Shown one piece after another: positions 45,624 to 54,762 of a stretch of 64,000 bases of DNA. Under the pieces are notes generated by a model, which saw only the letters and a list, made by a program, of their open reading frames with translations, was not told the DNA's origin and did not search any database. Every line of letters starts with the position of its first letter. Position 1 is the stretch's first letter. Location: the NCBI RefSeq assembly GCF_000012945.1, contig NC_007509.1:558001-622000 (forward strand). Reading direction: 5' to 3'. The translations under genes and the position numbers were made by a program. The stretch is from Burkholderia lata (lineage in GTDB: Bacteria > Pseudomonadota > Gammaproteobacteria > Burkholderiales > Burkholderiaceae).

Positions 45624-46298
45624 TCAGGGCCGCGCCGCAATCTCGTCGAGATGCCACAGCAAATCGGCCGGATCGTCATACACGCGCAGCGCGCCCGCGC
45701 GTTCGAGTTCGTCGCTGCCGTATCCGCCCGACAGCAGCCCGACGCCGAGCGAGCGGCAGCGGGCGGCGGCGAGCATGTCCCAGATGCTGTCGCCGACCAC
45801 GACCGTGTGTTCGATCGGCACGTTCAGTTGTGCGGCCGCCGTCAGGAACAGGTCCGGGTCCGGTTTTGCATACTTGACCTGGTCGCGCGTGACCACCACA
45901 TTCTTCGCCGGATCGACGCCGAGCGCCTCGAGGTTGATGGCGGCCGTTTCCATTCGTCCGCTGGTCGCGATCGCCCAGCGAATGCCCGCCGACGACAGCG
46001 CCGCCAGCAGCTCACGCGCGCCCGGCAGCGGCCGGACCTGCGCGCGCAGCCGCTGGTACGCGGCCGCATGGAGCCGGGCGAGCCGCTCGACGCGCTCGGC
46101 GTCGAGATCGCCCGACGTCTCGCGCAGCAGCTGATTCAGGAACAGGCCGCCGCTCATGCCGATCTTGCGGTGGATGCGCCACACCGACAGTTCGATGCCT
46201 TCGGCATCGAGCGCCTCTTTCCACGCGAGCACGTGCTGGTAGACGCTGTCGACGAGCGTGCCGTCGAGATCGAACAGAAAGGACGTTTCAATGCGCAT
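45624..46298 (-). CDS. HAD-superfamily phosphatase (subfamily IA)
   Basis: A 225-residue haloacid dehalogenase-type hydrolase, probably a small-molecule phosphatase. The nucleophile motif is FLFDLDGTLVDS (D10, D12), with the catalytic lysine in YAKPDPDLF and the last motif VVGDSIWDM. The ATG at 46298 follows CAGGAG. The helical cap and length suit phosphoglycolate- or sugar-phosphate phosphatases, but no specific substrate can be assigned. It is divergent from an MFS gene. Confidence 0.9.
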   Translation of the reverse strand: MRIETSFLFDLDGTLVDSVYQHVLAWKEALDAEGIELSVWRIHRKIGMSGGLFLNQLLRETSGDLDAERVERLARLHAAAYQRLRAQVRPLPGARELLAALSSAGIRWAIATSGRMETAAINLEALGVDPAKNVVVTRDQVKYAKPDPDLFLTAAAQLNVPIEHTVVVGDSIWDMLAAARCRSLGVGLLSGGYGSDELERAGALRVYDDPADLLWHLDEIAARP

Positions 46299-46523
46299 GT
46301 GAATCTCCTGGCTCGACAGGGGGCGAGCGAACGGGTCGTGAGAAGCGTGTGGGCACATTATCGGCGCACGGCCATGTCATGACCATGTCCCGCGGCCAAC
46401 CGACGCCCCCGCGCGGCCATCCCGCGCCACGCCGTGTCATGTGCCGCTGGTACAATCGCGGCGATCGCCGGGCCGGGTTCTCCGCGCCGCGCGCCCCCAA
46501 CCCTCGTCTCGTCGATTCCAGGC

Positions 46524-47708
46524 ATGGCCACACCGGACGCCGTCAGTTCCAAGCACTCGTGGTGGGGTGTCCTGACCCTGGCACTCACCGCCTTCATCTT
46601 CAATACCACCGAATTCGTGCCCGTCGCGCTGCTCAGCGCGATCGGCGACAGCCTGCACATGCGGCCGACCGACGTTGGCCTGATGCTGACGATCTACGCG
46701 TGGGCCGTGGCCGTCGTGTCGCTGCCGCTGACGCTGGCCACGCGCCATGTCGAGCGCCGCAAGCTGCTGACGGGAGCGTTGCTGGTGTTCATCGGCAGTC
46801 ACGTGGTGACCGGCGTCGCGTGGAATTTCGCGGTGCTGATGGTCGGCCGGCTGGGCATCGCGTGCGCGCACGCGGTGTTCTGGTCGATTTCCGTGCCGCT
46901 GGCCGTGCGGCTCGCGCCGAGCGACCGGAAAAGCCGCGCGCTCAGCCTGCTGGCGATGGGCACGGCGATCGCGATGGTGGCCGGCATTCCACTCGGGCGC
47001 GTGGTCGGCGAGACGTTCGGCTGGCGCGTCACGTTCCTGATCATCGCCGGCGCGGCGGGTGTCGCGTTGCTGCTGCTGCGCGCGACGTTGCCGGTATCGC
47101 CGAGCCAGGGCGCCGGGTCGCTCAGCAGTATCGGCGTGTTCCTGCGCAAGCCCGCGCTGGTGGCCTTGTATGCGATCACCGTGCTCGTCGTGACTGCGCA
47201 CTTCACGTCGTACACGTACATCGAGCCTTTCGTCCAGAGCGTCAATCACGCGAGCAGCAGCCGGATCACGTACGTGCTGATCCTGTTCGGCGTTGCCGGC
47301 ATACCGGCCGCGATCTGCTTCAACCGCGTCTATCCGCACCGTCCTGACGACTTCCTGCTCGGGTCGATCGTCGCGCTGGCGGGATGCCTGCTGATCCTGT
47401 TCCCGTGCGCGCTGAACATCGTCACGCTGTCCGTGCATACGCTGGTCTGGGGCGGCGCGATCGTCTGCTTCGGGCTGGCCATGCAGGCATGGGTGCTGAA
47501 GCTGGCGCCGGAGGGAACCGACCTGGCGGTGTCGATTTTCTCCGGGCTGTACAACGTCGGCATCGGCGCCGGTGCGCTGATCGGCAACCATATCGCCAGC
47601 GACTTCGGACTGCCGTGGGTCGGCACGTTCGGCGGCGTGGTCGGCGCGGTGGCGGTCGGGATCGCGTGGCTTGCGTTGCGGCTGCATGCGAGGCAGGCGG
47701 TGGCGTAG
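46524..47708 (+). CDS. MFS transporter of the SotB/arabinose-efflux type
   Basis: A 394-residue inner-membrane transporter with twelve hydrophobic segments. FIFNTTEFVPVALLSAIGD near the N-terminus and the motif RHVERRKLL between helices 2 and 3 fit the drug:H+ antiporter-1 class, close to SotB-like sugar exporters. A -10-like TACAAT at 46451-46456 lies upstream. Substrate not predictable. Confidence 0.88.
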   Translation: MATPDAVSSKHSWWGVLTLALTAFIFNTTEFVPVALLSAIGDSLHMRPTDVGLMLTIYAWAVAVVSLPLTLATRHVERRKLLTGALLVFIGSHVVTGVAWNFAVLMVGRLGIACAHAVFWSISVPLAVRLAPSDRKSRALSLLAMGTAIAMVAGIPLGRVVGETFGWRVTFLIIAGAAGVALLLLRATLPVSPSQGAGSLSSIGVFLRKPALVALYAITVLVVTAHFTSYTYIEPFVQSVNHASSSRITYVLILFGVAGIPAAICFNRVYPHRPDDFLLGSIVALAGCLLILFPCALNIVTLSVHTLVWGGAIVCFGLAMQAWVLKLAPEGTDLAVSIFSGLYNVGIGAGALIGNHIASDFGLPWVGTFGGVVGAVAVGIAWLALRLHARQAVA

Positions 47709-47770
47709 CGCCTGCGCCGGATTCCGGCGTGCGGCGGGCGCTGCCACGGCCTGCCGTCGCGCCGCGCATG

Positions 47771-48547
47771 TCACGCCACCGAGTAACCGCCGTCGGCTAC
47801 GAGCGCATGCCCTGACACGTAGCTGGAGTCATCCGATGCGAGGAACGCGACGATCGTCGCCATCTCCTCGGCGGAGCCCCAGCGTCCTGCCGGCGTCGAC
47901 GCGGCGAATGCCTGTTGCGCATCTTCCGACGGCCAGATGCCGCGGTGATGGAACGGCGTCTCGATCAGTCCCGGGCACAGCGCGTTCACGCGCACGCCAC
48001 GTTTGAACCATTCGATCGAAGCGGTCTTCGTCATCCCGATCACCGCGTGCTTGCTCGCGATATAGACCGACGCATTCTCGAAGCCGATCAGCCCGCCCAT
48101 CGACGCGTTGTTGATGATGCTGCCCGAACCCTGCCGCAGCATGATTTCAGCGGCGTACTTCATCGAGTTGAACACGCCGCGCACGTTCGGTTCGAACACC
48201 CTGTCGAACCGCTCGGCATCCTGTTCGAGCAGCGGCGCGAACACGCCTTCCGTGCCGGCATTGTTGAACGCGATGTCGAGGCGTCCGTAGGTCTCTACTG
48301 CGAAATCGAACAGCTTGCGCAGGTCGTCTTCGTTCGCGACGTCCGCGACGAAGGCTTTGGCTTCGCCACCGGCGGTCACGATTTCGTCGACCAGTCGATC
48401 GAGCTCGGCCTTGCGCCGGGCGGAGACGACGACCTTTGCGCCGCGTCGCGCGAGTTCGATCGCGGACGCGCGGCCAATGCCGGAACTGGCGCCGGTTACG
48501 AGTGCGATGCGGCCGTCGAGTTGGGCCGGTTTCGTGTTTGCGTTCAT
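47771..48547 (-). CDS. short-chain dehydrogenase/reductase
   Basis: A 258-residue classical SDR with NAD(P)-binding GASSGIG, the NNAG motif (AFNNAGTEG), catalytic Ser in NNASMGG and the YxxxK pair in SVYIASKHA. The arginine-rich stretch after the second strand (SARRKAEL) suggests NADPH. The ATG at 48547 has TTGGAGC upstream. Divergent LysR regulator gene next door is its likely controller. Substrate unknown. Confidence 0.93.
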   Translation of the reverse strand: MNANTKPAQLDGRIALVTGASSGIGRASAIELARRGAKVVVSARRKAELDRLVDEIVTAGGEAKAFVADVANEDDLRKLFDFAVETYGRLDIAFNNAGTEGVFAPLLEQDAERFDRVFEPNVRGVFNSMKYAAEIMLRQGSGSIINNASMGGLIGFENASVYIASKHAVIGMTKTASIEWFKRGVRVNALCPGLIETPFHHRGIWPSEDAQQAFAASTPAGRWGSAEEMATIVAFLASDDSSYVSGHALVADGGYSVA

Positions 48548-48675
48548 GACGAGATGCTCCAAAGAGGTGAATGAAAGCGGCGCATGTGGCTGAGTTGAAT
48601 CGGTTGCGATGCACGCTTGATGTGCATTGTGGTCGCTCGCTCGTCGTAAAAAAATGGAACAATGGCGCATTCAGA

Positions 48676-48692
48676 ATTCCCGTTCCGGGAAT
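48676..48692. promoter_or_regulatory. inverted repeat in the SDR/LysR divergent promoter
   Basis: ATTCCCG-TTC-CGGGAAT is a perfect 7-base inverted repeat with a 3-base spacer, of the T-N11-A kind bound by LysR-type regulators. It lies about 40 bases upstream of the LysR start and 130 upstream of the SDR start, in the shared promoter region. Confidence 0.55.
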
Positions 48693-48731
48693 GAAAAGCG
48701 CTGCCGCATGCGCGTGCCAGGAGGGCTCTCC

Positions 48732-49634
48732 ATGCTCAACCGACTCGACATCCTGAAGATCTTTTCCGCGGCCGCCGCGGCCCCCACGTTCCGCGAGGCG
48801 GCAGCGCGCCTTGGCGTGTCGCCGCAGGTCGTGACGCGTGCAGTGCGCGACCTGGAGGAAATGCTCGGCGAAACGCTGTTTCACCGGACGACCCGAAGCA
48901 TCCGGATCACCGCATTCGGGCAGGCGTTCGCGCGCGATGCGCAGACGGCGCTGGCTGCGGTCGATGGGCTGTTCGAGCCTGCGGCGGGCCAGGCCGATGA
49001 GCCGGTGGGCGTCGTCCGGATCACGGCGCCGTCGGGCATGGGGCGTCATTACGTCCAGCCGATCCTGAGCGATCTCATGCAGCGGTACCCGGGGCTCGTG
49101 CCCGACCTGCGACTGTCGGACGTGCCTTCGCCGGTGGTCGACGAACAGATCGACATCGGCGTGCGGGTCGGGGCGATCGGCGACAACCGCTTCGTCGCGC
49201 GCATGGTCGGGCCGTTGCCGATGTGGATCGTCGGCGCGCCGTCGCTAATCCGGCGGCTGGGCGAGCCCAAAAACCGCAAGGAACTCGAATCGATGCCGGT
49301 CACGTGCCTGATCGATCGCGCGAGCGGACGCGCGTGGCCGTGGATGTTTCGGGGGGAGCACCAGTTCGTCCCGTCGTCGCCGGCCTACCTGACGGACGAT
49401 ACCGAGGTGGAGATCGAAGCCGTGTGTGCGGGCGTGGGGCTGGGACAGTGCTCGGAGTATCTCGTCCGGCCGTACATCGACAAGGGCCGCCTCGTGCGGC
49501 TGCTGCCCGGCCTCGAGCCCGAGCCGTGGAAGCTGCACGTCTATCGGCCGCGACGCGGGCCGATGCCCCGGCGGATCCGGGTCGTGTACGACGAACTGGT
49601 GGCGAAGCTCGCGGGCGCGACGTGGCGAGGGTAG
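48732..49634 (+). CDS. LysR-family transcriptional regulator
   Basis: A 300-residue LysR protein with winged HTH at about 1-60 (AAARLGVSPQVVTRAVRDLE) and a periplasmic-binding-type effector domain from about 90 (VRITAPSGMGRHYVQPILSD). AGGAGGG lies before the ATG at 48732. Divergent from the SDR gene, its likely target, with an inverted repeat between them. Effector unknown. Confidence 0.93.
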   Translation: MLNRLDILKIFSAAAAAPTFREAAARLGVSPQVVTRAVRDLEEMLGETLFHRTTRSIRITAFGQAFARDAQTALAAVDGLFEPAAGQADEPVGVVRITAPSGMGRHYVQPILSDLMQRYPGLVPDLRLSDVPSPVVDEQIDIGVRVGAIGDNRFVARMVGPLPMWIVGAPSLIRRLGEPKNRKELESMPVTCLIDRASGRAWPWMFRGEHQFVPSSPAYLTDDTEVEIEAVCAGVGLGQCSEYLVRPYIDKGRLVRLLPGLEPEPWKLHVYRPRRGPMPRRIRVVYDELVAKLAGATWRG

Positions 49635-49873
49635 GCGGTGCGGCAGAGTTGCCCGGCCGCTGATCGGGTTGGCGCGAAGCGACGTCAACTCCCGCTCGAC
49701 GGCACCGGCGCACCGGCGCACCGGCTAAGCAGTAACGTGCGCAGCGCGCGGCGATCCGGCCAACGGTGGTCGCACCATTCCCCGCAAGACACGCGGCAAG
49801 CCGACATATTGCGGCATCATCATGCTGCCGACGCACCGGCATTCGGTGCCCGATATTCGACTGGAGACGCTGC

Positions 49874-50311
49874 ATGCCGATACCCCGGATTGAAACCCGC
49901 GACGCGATGGGCGACCCCGATGTGGTCTATCTCAACCCGGATCACGTGCTGTGGATGTCGCAGCCGACCGCCGCGCAGCGGCGGCCCGGCGGCACCGCGA
50001 TTCGCGTGGACGACCGCGTGAAGGGCGGTTCGTTGCTGATGGCCGACAATCCGCCGGCCGCCCAACTGCTGCAGGATCTCGGGCCGTTCGTGACGGTGAC
50101 GCTGGCGAACCCGTCGTCCGACTATCCGGACGGTCTCGTGCATGTGCGTGCGCATGCCATCGTCAAGATCGCGACGGACGACCACGACAAGCCACTCGCC
50201 GAGCGTACGATCGGCTGGGTCCACGTCCAGGACGGCTCCGCGTTCAAGGTCAGGGATTTCGCCGGCGTGGCCGCGCAATGGCAGGCGTCGGTGGCGGGTG
50301 CCGGCCGCTGA
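49874..50311 (+). CDS. hypothetical protein, 145 aa
   Basis: A soluble protein with CTGGAG upstream of the ATG at 49874. No known domain was recognised. It lies alone between regulator genes. Function unknown. Confidence 0.65.
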   Translation: MPIPRIETRDAMGDPDVVYLNPDHVLWMSQPTAAQRRPGGTAIRVDDRVKGGSLLMADNPPAAQLLQDLGPFVTVTLANPSSDYPDGLVHVRAHAIVKIATDDHDKPLAERTIGWVHVQDGSAFKVRDFAGVAAQWQASVAGAGR

Positions 50312-50616
50312 GCGGATCGTCACGCGTGCGCAATGATGCAGTGGCCTGCCGTGCCGCAGTGGGCCGGCCGTTATTCTCCTCGGGGAAACGGGTGCCTTGC
50401 GTCGTGCGCCGGGGCAAACCGCCCAGGTGTTGGCGGGCCGGGCCGACCATGAACCCTCTCGCTGTCGTATTCGATACGAGATACACGATGCGTCGATCAG
50501 CCGGGTAACATGGCGCATCGTGACGAACCCGTGCTCGTTCAGGCGTTCGCCGCGACAACCCCGTCGAAGCGCTCGATGCAGGTGTTCTCCACCGGCTTGC
50601 CGAGGAACCGTCCGTC
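50312..50616. other. intergenic region upstream of the LuxR-type gene
   Basis: About 305 bases, AT-richer between 50465 and 50520, without a supported gene. It holds the promoter of the LuxR-type gene; no distinct motif was identified. Confidence 0.35.
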
Positions 50617-51330
50617 ATGAACCTTTCCGCGTCCGATATCACACCGGAGGAACTCCGGCTGTTCGGCGACATCGTCGCCCGCCTGGAAGAGCTGGGGCCG
50701 GTCGTCGACGTGAGGACGGTCGTGCTGCCCGCGATCACGCAACTGCTGCGCGCCGATTTCGCCGCGTCGTTCGATTGCGACGAACAAACGGGCCTGTGGC
50801 GCAACGGGTTCTCGTACAACGTCGACCCATTGCAAATCGCCCGGTACGAAGCGTGGTTCCAGCATGTCGATCCGGTCACGTCGCAACTGCGCGCGCGCCG
50901 CGTGGCGACCTGCGTCGACGACGTGGTGAACCGGCGCGAGCTCGAGCAGACCGAGTTCTACAACGATTTCCTGTGCCGCGACGGCATGCACCACGGCATC
51001 AACGTCTATGCGTTCGACGGCGCGACCCATGTGGGCGACCTGCGCATCTGGCGGGCGAAGGGGCGGCCCGATTTCACCGGGCGCGACAAGCTGCTGCTGA
51101 ACGGCATCGAGCCGTTTTTCCGGCGCGCGCTGCTGCGACGGCGCCATGCGTGCGCGGGGCTGACCGAGCGCGAGAGCGACGTCGCGCGGCTCGTCGCCGC
51201 CGGCTATACCGACAAGGACGTTGCGCGCACGCTCGGTATCGGGGTGCCGACGGTGCGCACGCATCTGCGGCGCGTGATGGCGAAGAAGGGCGTCGCCAAC
51301 CGCGCGAGCCTGGCGGCCGCGCTGGCGTGA
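50617..51330 (+). CDS. LuxR-family transcriptional regulator (GAF-like N-terminus)
   Basis: A 237-residue protein with a C-terminal LuxR/NarL HTH at about 177-237 (LTERESDVARLVAAGYTDKD). The N-terminal 160 residues have a GAF-like or autoinducer-type sensor pattern, but the conserved Trp/Tyr/Asp set of acyl-homoserine-lactone receptors is not evident, so quorum sensing is not claimed. The amidase gene follows 110 bases downstream and may be its target. Confidence 0.88.
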   Translation: MNLSASDITPEELRLFGDIVARLEELGPVVDVRTVVLPAITQLLRADFAASFDCDEQTGLWRNGFSYNVDPLQIARYEAWFQHVDPVTSQLRARRVATCVDDVVNRRELEQTEFYNDFLCRDGMHHGINVYAFDGATHVGDLRIWRAKGRPDFTGRDKLLLNGIEPFFRRALLRRRHACAGLTERESDVARLVAAGYTDKDVARTLGIGVPTVRTHLRRVMAKKGVANRASLAAALA

Positions 51331-51439
51331 CCGGCTGCTCGACCTCCGGTCGCCGACCGGGGTCATCCATTGTGATGATGGGCGTCAAAATCGGCGCGTC
51401 CTACCTTGTGACGATCCCCTGTCACGAGGAACGACGACG

Positions 51440-52942
51440 ATGCCCACCCTGGGAACCCTGACGCTCACCGAAGCCCGGCACGCGCTCCTGCGCCGGGAGT
51501 TTTCCTGTGTCGACTACGCGTACGCATTGATCGAGCGGCACGCACGCTGGCGCTACCTGAACGGCTTTACGTGCGTCGACGATGCGCGGCTGCTCGCCGA
51601 AGCGGCCCGTTGCGACCGCGATCTTGCGACGTCGGCCACCCCGCACGCGCTGCTGGGCCTGCCGATCGCGATCAAGGACAACATCGACACCGCCTGCCTG
51701 CCGACCGGTAACGGCACGCTGGCGCTGCACAACCGCGTGCCGCCGCAGCATGCGCCGGTCGTCGCGCGGCTGCTCGCACAAGGGGCGCTGATCGCGGGCA
51801 AGGCCAACCTGCACGAGCTGGCGTTCGGCGTGTCGGGCAACAACCGCGTGACGGGCGCGGTACGCAACCCGTACGACTTCAACCGGATTCCGGGCGGCAG
51901 CAGCAGCGGCTCGGGCGCGCTGGTCGGCGCGGGCGTGGTGCCCGCCGCGCTCGGGACGGACACCGGCGGTTCGGTCCGGATTCCGGCGGCGCTGTGCGGC
52001 GCCGTCGGCCTCCGGCCGACCGTGGGGCGCTATCCGTCGGGCGGCGTGGCGCCGATTTCGCGCACGCGCGACACCGTCGGGCCGATCGCGCGGTCGGTCG
52101 AGGACATCGCGCTGCTCGACGCGATCCTGTCGGGCACCGGCACCGGCACCGGCACCGGCACCGGCACCGGTGTGCCGACGGCGATGCCGATGCGCAGCAC
52201 GACGCGCCCGGTGCGCCTGGCGGTCCCGCGCACGACGTTCTGGCGCGGCCTTGCTCAAGATGTCGAAATGGTGGCGAATGCCGCGGTGGCAAAGCTGGCG
52301 CAGGCGGGATTCGAGTGCGTCGATATCGACCTGAACGACTATCCGGGGTTCTTCGACGACGAGCCGGCCGTCATCGCGATGGTTGAATTCCGTTCGTCGA
52401 TGCACGCGTACCTGGTCGAGAACGGCTACGACCTGTCGGTCGACGACATCGTCGCGAACGTGGGGAGCCCGGACGTCGCGAAGATCGCCCGCCATATCAC
52501 CGGCCCCGACGGTATCGGCGAAGCGGCGTACCGCACCGCGCTCGACCGGCGTACGCGGTCGCGTGCCGCGTACCGGCAATGCCTCGCCGACAGCGGGGCC
52601 GATGCGCTCGTGTTTCCGACCACGATCGCCACCGCGTGCCCGATCCCGGCGGGCGACGCGATGATCCTCAACGGCGCACCCGCTTCGGTGTTCTCGACCT
52701 ACATCCGGAATACCGAGCCGGGCAGCAATGCCGGTATCCCGGGCATGACCCTCCCGGCCGGCCTGACGGCGGCTGGGCTACCGGTCGGCCTCGCACTGGA
52801 TGGAGCGGCCGGCACCGATCGCGAACTCATCGCGGTCGCGCTGGAAGTCGAACGGGTGCTCGGGCGGTTGCCGGCGCCCGATGACGGGTATGGGGTGGAG
52901 GGCAGGCTGGGCGGATATCCGCCCAGCGACGGCACTTCGTGA
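51440..52942 (+). CDS. amidase signature family hydrolase
   Basis: A 500-residue amidase that hydrolyses carboxamides. The Ser-cisSer-Lys triad is visible: K79 (LPIAIKDNIDT), S155 (PGGSSSGSG) and the nucleophile S178 (GTDTGGSVRIP). It resembles mandelamide/indoleacetamide-type amidases in length. Between residues 231 and 243 it carries a Gly-Thr repeat coded by six perfect copies of a hexanucleotide, which can change in number without frameshift. No signal peptide, so it is cytosolic. The substrate is unknown; the LuxR gene upstream may regulate it. Confidence 0.9.
   Translation: MPTLGTLTLTEARHALLRREFSCVDYAYALIERHARWRYLNGFTCVDDARLLAEAARCDRDLATSATPHALLGLPIAIKDNIDTACLPTGNGTLALHNRVPPQHAPVVARLLAQGALIAGKANLHELAFGVSGNNRVTGAVRNPYDFNRIPGGSSSGSGALVGAGVVPAALGTDTGGSVRIPAALCGAVGLRPTVGRYPSGGVAPISRTRDTVGPIARSVEDIALLDAILSGTGTGTGTGTGTGVPTAMPMRSTTRPVRLAVPRTTFWRGLAQDVEMVANAAVAKLAQAGFECVDIDLNDYPGFFDDEPAVIAMVEFRSSMHAYLVENGYDLSVDDIVANVGSPDVAKIARHITGPDGIGEAAYRTALDRRTRSRAAYRQCLADSGADALVFPTTIATACPIPAGDAMILNGAPASVFSTYIRNTEPGSNAGIPGMTLPAGLTAAGLPVGLALDGAAGTDRELIAVALEVERVLGRLPAPDDGYGVEGRLGGYPPSDGTS
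52133..52168 (+). repeat. six copies of GGCACC within the amidase gene
   Basis: Six perfect tandem copies of the hexamer GGCACC encode Gly-Thr pairs in a loop after the first half of the amidase domain. Because the unit is six bases, slippage would lengthen or shorten the loop without breaking the frame. Confidence 0.9.
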
Positions 52943-52966
52943 CGCATAGTCTGCCAGGGCGTTTGG

Positions 52967-52998
52967 CGAGCCGATCGCAACGGGTTGCGATCGGCTCG
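52967..52998 (+). terminator. hairpin after the amidase gene
   Basis: A perfect 14-base stem (CGAGCCGATCGCAA and its complement) with a CGGG loop, 25 bases after the amidase stop. No T-tract follows, so it may act as a bidirectional or Rho-assisted terminator, or only protect the transcript end. Confidence 0.55.
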
Positions 52999-53470
52999 GA
53001 CGCCGCATTCCTGGCAGCGCGCCGGTGCGGCTAGCGGGACATCGACGGAATGGAACTCGTGGTTGCCTTCGCATAGAAGCCGACCAGCCTGCGCGTGAGG
53101 CGGACTGCCCTGACGCGGAGTCCTTCACGTGCCCGACCCGATGTGCAAACACGGCTACGGGGAATCCTGCCTCCGCCACATAGTCTTGAGCCGGCAACCG
53201 GTCGGAGCAGGCGACCACGAAGCCGGTCGCCAACCGCACCTATCGAGAAACTTGCCCACGAGCGCCCCGGATGAGGCATCAGGAAAACCCTGACAGCGCC
53301 CGCCGAGGCCGCTTTTTTGCGTCGCCGCGGGCACGGCGACCGATGCCACTCCCGTCTCCGGCCGCCCGCATCCCGGGTGGTCGCTCCCCTCGATCCAGCA
53401 TGGCTTTCAGGCCGTATTGCCTGTCATGACGGGTATGGTAAACGGCGATATCCCACGAATATCCCCGAAT
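52999..53470. other. non-coding or decayed region between the amidase gene and the cat-ben operon
   Basis: About 470 bases with short overlapping minus-strand frames (for example around 53155-53349 and 52778-53239) that look like broken pieces of a gene, but none matches a family I can name. A catR-like regulator, expected here, is not present. Confidence 0.4.
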
Positions 53471-53493
53471 TTCAATACCTGTCAGGTATTGAA
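53471..53493 (+). promoter_or_regulatory. LysR-type operator with the ATAC-N7-GTAT core, catB promoter
   Basis: A 23-base palindrome, symmetrical apart from its central base, with core ATAC-N7-GTAT, the recognition site of CatM/BenM/CatR-type regulators. Its centre is about 66 bases upstream of the predicted transcription start, the normal place for LysR activation sites. Confidence 0.7.
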
Positions 53494-53510
53494 AAAGCCG
53501 CCTAAAAGTA

Positions 53511-53541
53511 TTGGACGCTCGATCCGGCCGAGACGTATAAA
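53511..53541 (+). promoter_or_regulatory. candidate sigma-70 promoter of the cat-ben operon
   Basis: TTGGAC at 53511-53516 and TATAAA at 53536-53541, 19 bases apart. The spacing is longer than ideal, consistent with a promoter that needs an activator bound at the upstream palindrome. Confidence 0.5.
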
Positions 53542-53575
53542 TCGCCTCAAGCACTTCACCCACACGGCAAGCCCC

Positions 53576-54712
53576 ATGTCCTCCGTCACCATCGAACGCA
53601 TCGAAACCCGCCTCGTCGACCTGCCGACGATCCGCCCGCACAAGCTGTCGGTGGCCACGATGCACGGCCAGACGCTGATGCTCGTGAAGGTGTTCTGCAG
53701 CGACGGCGTGACGGGCCTCGGCGAAGGCACGACGATCGCCGGCATGGCGTACGGCCCGGAAAGCCCCGAAGCGATGAAGCTGGCGATCGACACGTATCTC
53801 GCCCCGGCGATCGTCGGCAAGGACGCGACGCGCATCCAGACGCTGATGGCGTTCCTCGGCAAGCTCGCGAAGGTCAATCACTTCGCGAAGAGCGCACTCG
53901 AAACCGCGCTGCTCGACGCACATGGCAAGCGGCTCGGCGTGCCGGTGAGCGAGCTGCTCGGCGGCCGCCGCCGCGATCGCCTGCCGGTCGCGTGGACGCT
54001 CGCCTCGGGCGACACGGCCACCGACATCGCCGAAGCCGAACGGATGCTCGACCAGCGTCGTCACAACGTATTCAAGCTGAAGATCGGCGCAAAGTCGCCG
54101 GAGACGGATATCCGCCACGTGGCCGAGATCAAGAAGGCCGTCGGCGATCGCGCGTCGGTGCGTGTCGACGTGAACATGGCGTGGAGCGAAACGCAGGCCG
54201 CGCGCGCGATTCCGGCGCTGGCCGATGCCGGCTGCGAACTGGTCGAGCAGCCGGTGGCCTCGGCCGCGGCGCTGGCGCGCCTGATGCGCCGCTTCCCGGT
54301 CGCGCTGATGGCCGACGAAATCCTGCAAGGCCCCGACAGCGCCTTCGACATCGCGAAGCATCACGGCGCGGACGTGTTCGCGATCAAGATCGAGCAAAGC
54401 GGCGGCCTGTTCGCCGCGCAGCGCGTCGCCGCGATCGCGGATGCGGCCGGCATCGAGCTGTACGGCGGCACGATGCTCGAAGGCGCATTCAGCACGGTGG
54501 CGTCCGCGCACCTGTTCGCGAGTTTCGCGAACCTGCAGTGGGGCACCGAACTGTTCGGGCCGCTGCTGATCACCGAAGAGATCCTGACGCAGCCGCTGGA
54601 CTACAGCGACTTCGAACTGACCGTGCCGGACGGCCCCGGTCTCGGCATTGAACTCGACGAAGACAAAGTCAGGCGATTCACCCGCGACGGGCTGACGAAA
54701 GTCGCGCGGTAG
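53576..54712 (+). CDS. catB: muconate cycloisomerase
   Basis: A 378-residue enolase-superfamily enzyme that converts cis,cis-muconate to muconolactone in the beta-ketoadipate pathway. The general bases K167-x-K169 (VFKLKIGAK), metal ligands D198 (VRVDVNMAW), E224 (ELVEQPV) and D247, and K271 (FAIKIEQSGG) are visible. First gene of the operon, 35 bases after the TATAAA element; catA follows 50 bases downstream. Confidence 0.96.
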   Translation: MSSVTIERIETRLVDLPTIRPHKLSVATMHGQTLMLVKVFCSDGVTGLGEGTTIAGMAYGPESPEAMKLAIDTYLAPAIVGKDATRIQTLMAFLGKLAKVNHFAKSALETALLDAHGKRLGVPVSELLGGRRRDRLPVAWTLASGDTATDIAEAERMLDQRRHNVFKLKIGAKSPETDIRHVAEIKKAVGDRASVRVDVNMAWSETQAARAIPALADAGCELVEQPVASAAALARLMRRFPVALMADEILQGPDSAFDIAKHHGADVFAIKIEQSGGLFAAQRVAAIADAAGIELYGGTMLEGAFSTVASAHLFASFANLQWGTELFGPLLITEEILTQPLDYSDFELTVPDGPGLGIELDEDKVRRFTRDGLTKVAR

Positions 54713-54762
54713 CCCGAGTCAGGCCAAGCCGTCACCCCCCAAATACACGTGGAGACACCATC

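Noticed and set aside
46428..46456. Full sigma-70 promoter for the MFS gene
   Set aside because: Only a -10-like TACAAT is convincing; no acceptable -35 hexamer lies 16-18 bases upstream.
50617..51330. LuxR-type protein as an acyl-homoserine-lactone receptor
   Set aside because: The conserved autoinducer-binding residues could not be placed with confidence and no LuxI synthase gene is nearby.
52999..53350. Broken minus-strand frames before the cat-ben operon, possibly a decayed catR
   Set aside because: Pieces such as those at 53155-53349 show no LysR helix-turn-helix or other family pattern, so a regulator remnant cannot be claimed.
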